From NCBI GenBank assembly GCA_021904315.1, contig CM038919.1, positions 22,733,666 through 22,797,665 on the forward strand: a stretch of DNA of 64,000 nucleotides. The letters are read 5' to 3'. The stretch is from Sphagnum magellanicum. Taxonomy: Eukaryota > Streptophyta > Sphagnopsida > Sphagnales > Sphagnaceae. How positions within the stretch are numbered: position 1 is the stretch's first letter; every line of letters starts with the position of its first letter. The position numbers and the translations under genes were made by a program. The notes beneath the pieces were generated by a model. That model was not told where the DNA came from. It ran no database searches and saw only the letters and a program-made list of their open reading frames with translations. Shown one piece after another: positions 60,715 to 64,000 of this stretch.

Positions 60715-62335
60715 ATATTAAGAAAAAAAATTGAACTAGGGTTTTCCAAGTCTATTATACCTAATGTGCCACCAACAAAAATGAAGCCAAATTCCAGCAA
60801 GAAGCCCACTATTGCTTTTGCTTCGCACCATCTCAAATGTAAGGCAATCAATTTGGATGATGATACTTTGGAAAATCTTGAGGAACTTAACATTACTATT
60901 GGGCAATCTAATGTGGAAAACTTTCAACAAAGAAGGTTAGTGTCACATGCACAATTACTATGACATTTAGGCTTGTAGGTGCATTGGGATGGAAAGTTAG
61001 GCCCATTGTTACTACATCCATGATCCTTCCTTTGAAGACTAAATGCTTGATGCGAAAGTTAATAATCAATGTTTCCTTCACAAGCATGGTTGATTCAAAA
61101 AAAGAAACAAGATTGTGGCCACAATCCTTCTTGGATTTGAAAACATTTATCAAACAAGTGAATTGGTTTTCAATTTTTTTTAGTCTTTGCAACAAATGTT
61201 ACATCCATACATGTCTAGTATTGTGTGGTGGGTTGTGTAGACAAGCATTGGTTGTAAACATTACTTTTAAGGAGCACAACATGATGGGGGTGCAATAGAC
61301 CTTATCATTGCTGACCTCCTAGAGGGTTTACATGTTCTTGGCTTGTTTGATCCAGGCCATGAAATACCTCATTGGAACATGGCCAACAAGTCTTTCTTGG
61401 GTTGCTTGTTCTCTTTTTACACATTCTTCTTATATGATGATGGTGCATTACTTGTTTTCTATCATGATGATCCAAAAGTTTCCAATCAAATCAATGCATA
61501 CCTTGTGGCCAACAACTTCCAAGTTTTCCAAAAATGGATTATCTATAATCATGTGTTCAAGTAGGTTCAACTTTCGAATCTAACCAAAAAAGTTACTTTC
61601 TTTGACCATGTGAATTGTTGCATTCATGTGATTATATTATAATGCAAGATAGGAGATTTTGTCCATGTCATTGATTTCCATTTTTATTTTTATTTTTTTT
61701 GTTTTTGCATTCAAACCATGGTGAGTAGGGTAGTCCTCCTTGTCCACTCCTTCCCCCATGAGAAGTTGCCATAGTCTCCAAATACCTTTCAAGTTGCAAT
61801 TTGATGTGGATATGGCCAACTTTGGGATCGATGTCACCACAGATGATGTCCTCTCCAATGACATTGATATATAAACCCAAACTTTGCACCCTAATGGAAT
61901 TCCTTGGTGTGGCTTGAAAGAGAAGGATTACATTTTCCTATTTACTTTAATATGGGCATTTTTGCGTTTCTGGTGACTTTGTGGTCGACCTCATAGCTGG
62001 GACATGTATTATTCAATTACATTTCTAACATCTGCATAGACCTTATTTTTTTTATGTTGCTTGTGATAAAATTTATGATTTTTCATTCATGCATTGTTTA
62101 TAGGCATTTCCATTGGAATTTGCCAAGTTGTAAACAAACACATCCTTGCTCTTGAAGGAGACAAGGAGTTGTTTGAATTTGTGTTGAAGCTAATGGTTGA
62201 GCATCACCTTCAAGAATTTCATGATTTTGCCCGGTTCATCTAGAAGCTACAAATGACTTAGATCTTCATGATGATGATGACATGTCTGACATCCCTCCTT
62301 GCGGGCATCAAGATTTATTTTGTAAGTAAGTGTTT
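60715..62335 (+). pseudogene. Broken coding region with a methyltransferase-like segment
   Basis: Several open pieces lie on the plus strand. One near 60,722-60,940 includes SKSIIPNVPPTKMKPNSSKK and DDDTLENLEELNITIG and ends at AAG|GTTAGTG. One at about 61,285-61,563 includes AIDLIIADLLEGLH, SFYTFFLYDDGALLVFYHDD and INAYLVANNFQVFQKW, resembling the IDLIIADPP (motif IV) part of an SAM-dependent methyltransferase followed by its next strands, though the catalytic PP is not kept. One near 62,110-62,240 includes HILALEGDKELFEFVLKLMV. They are interrupted by stops and frame changes. Whether this is a host gene remnant or a transposon gene is open. Confidence 0.4.
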
Positions 62336-62869
62336 ATGAATTTTCCAAAATTTTCACATTTCAAATTCTTGATTAACCTTCACTAATGTTGTTTCAAAAT
62401 CATCATGCTTCCATGTTACAAAAATGATCACATTTGTCATTCAAAAGTCTCTAATACATCTAAATCCCTTAGGTGCCCCTAATAGATTGTGGTGCTTGGA
62501 TTTTCAATATTATGAGTCCTCCTACACCAAGGTCTATACCATTTTTTTGCACAACATAAATTTTTTCAAAGTCCTTCCCAAAGTCCATGGCTACTAATGT
62601 ATGCTACCCAATTGGCTAACTTGTATGTTGCCCAATCAACTTCAACATCTGTAACACCATTAACATCACATAGAAGTAACAATAGTATGCATTGTTACAT
62701 AGATGGTGACGCTTCTGAGTCTATAACTAGGACAAAGTTTGAAACATCATACTCTGATGTTTTTAGTGCCTATAATCAACACTTCATAGATATTACCTTG
62801 TCTTTGCCTTTGTTGTCATTTTGGTTATGTATATGTTCATTGTTCTTCTTCATCCATGTTTGTTGATCA

Positions 62870-64000
62870 TTTTCATTCCCAATATTTGCCCCCAAAAAAA
62901 TTGGTTGTTGAATGCCAACTTTTGTTATATTTCATACATTTCCATTGTGCACAACAATTGATGACCATCTTGTAAATTGAATGATCAAATGTTTTCATTC
63001 CAAGTTTTTCATCCTTCATATAGTTGGACACAATTTGATGGAATGAAGTTAAATAATTTAATGGGTGATGAATGTAGGGAAAAGTGCACAACATTTGAAA
63101 TATTCTTATCCATGCTAGTTTTATTTTCTATCACATAAAAAATGACTTGAATTTGTTTGATGGTAATGTTGCACATTGTTTATAGGTTTGAATATCACAT
63201 TGTTCAAAATTTGACTTTGGTTATGAAGTTCTTTCAATATGTTTGTCATCCAATGGAATAAAGATTCCACAAGTTATATTATGATCTAGAAATTTGTTTG
63301 CAACCTTTTTGGCCATTTTTCTTTGCATACATACAATTCACAAAAGATGAATCATGGTACAAGATTCTTCAAAATTTTAATAGTTTCTTCAATCTCATTC
63401 ATGTCATTGAATTCATGCATTTGGTGAACAAAATCTACATGTCAACTTCTTGCATATAATGTGTTCAATTAATACCATGCACATGGAAAGTTTTGTCCAT
63501 GTCATTTATGGCTAAATAATGTGTTGGCCACATTTTACATGTCAAATTTCAACTAAAGTATTTAAACTTTCAATATATTGACCATGGGTTTACATGCTAG
63601 GGTAATCTACTAGTATATAATCTTGATATATATTATCCTAAGCAAAAATTCCACATTGACAAAATTGATAATACTTAAAATCAAGGTTCATATCACATCA
63701 TCCCACATTTTATTTTGATTGTGAAGTTCTCTCAATAGATTTTTCATCTCTTGGAATAATGATTCCAGATTTTAGACTATGATGTAAAAATTTTTGCACC
63801 TTTTTCGGCCATTCTCTTCACATGGATAAATTTCGAAAATAATGAATAATGGTACAAACCCAAAATTCATTACAGTAGTGAACGCTACCCTAACGCCCCC
63901 CCCCCCCCCCCCCCCCCCCAATGCACTCTATGAAAGTGCACTTTGTAGATATAACCCCCACACAAACAAACACAATGAAAATTGAAAAACTCCACAGGTC
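62870..64000. other. AT-rich right edge with a diverged ~500-bp duplication and a C24 run
   Basis: Sequence at about 63,194-63,320 (GAAGTTCTTTCAATATGTTT, GGAATAAAGATTCCA, TTTTTGGCCATT) recurs at about 63,694-63,815 (GAAGTTCTCTCAATAGATTT, GGAATAATGATTCCA, TTTTTCGGCCATT), offset by about 500 bp. A C24 homopolymer occupies 63,896-63,919. No gene seen. Confidence 0.55.

Overview
The window looks like nuclear DNA of a land plant. It is AT-rich, has intron-containing genes with GT-AG splice sites, and encodes plant families: a callose synthase, a SWEET sugar transporter, an F-box/kelch-like protein and a plant-type serine palmitoyltransferase small subunit. I cannot name the species. The large satellite-rich gene-poor stretches fit many plants, and nothing here fixes the lineage. 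All gene models were built by eye from splice sites, reading-frame phase and recalled family motifs.

Layout. (1) 1-3,912, minus: the first nine exons of a callose synthase (GSL8/GSL10-like), running off the left edge. (2) 4,100-13,800: gene-poor, with simple repeats, about 1.9 kb of degenerate ATGGATGAA repeats (5.58-7.43 kb), and two nested Tourist-like MITEs at 12.23-12.82 kb. (3) 13,843-17,026, plus: a complete 8-exon peptidase C45 / acyl-CoA:6-APA acyltransferase-like gene. (4) 17,962-26,772, minus: a 21-exon WD40 gene of about 830 residues, convergent with the previous gene. (5) 29,032-30,736, plus: a 2-exon F-box gene. (6) 31,165-33,751, minus: a 6-exon SWEET gene, convergent with the F-box gene. 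(7) 34-43 kb: mostly repeats with some exon-like pieces. (8) 43,229-43,938, minus: a small gene for the serine palmitoyltransferase small subunit, with a possible upstream exon at 44.9 kb and a 4-copy tandem repeat upstream of that. (9) 46-64 kb: no intact host gene recognised. It holds a non-autonomous CACTA-like transposon (53,119-54,971, ATG target duplication) packed with GCCACRTGGC palindromes, a decayed MULE-like transposase relic beside it, a minisatellite of roughly 60-bp units with internal hairpins (59.34-60.71 kb), and broken coding fragments, one of them methyltransferase-like.

The host genes act in unrelated processes (cell-wall callose, sphingolipid synthesis, sugar transport, protein turnover) and form no operon-like unit. 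The strongest candidates for novelty are the palindrome array inside the CACTA-like element, the nested MITEs, the hairpin minisatellite lying between exon-like sequences, and a phase-compatible possible alternative last exon behind the C45-family gene. No CRISPR array, tRNA, rRNA or intact virus-like element was recognised.
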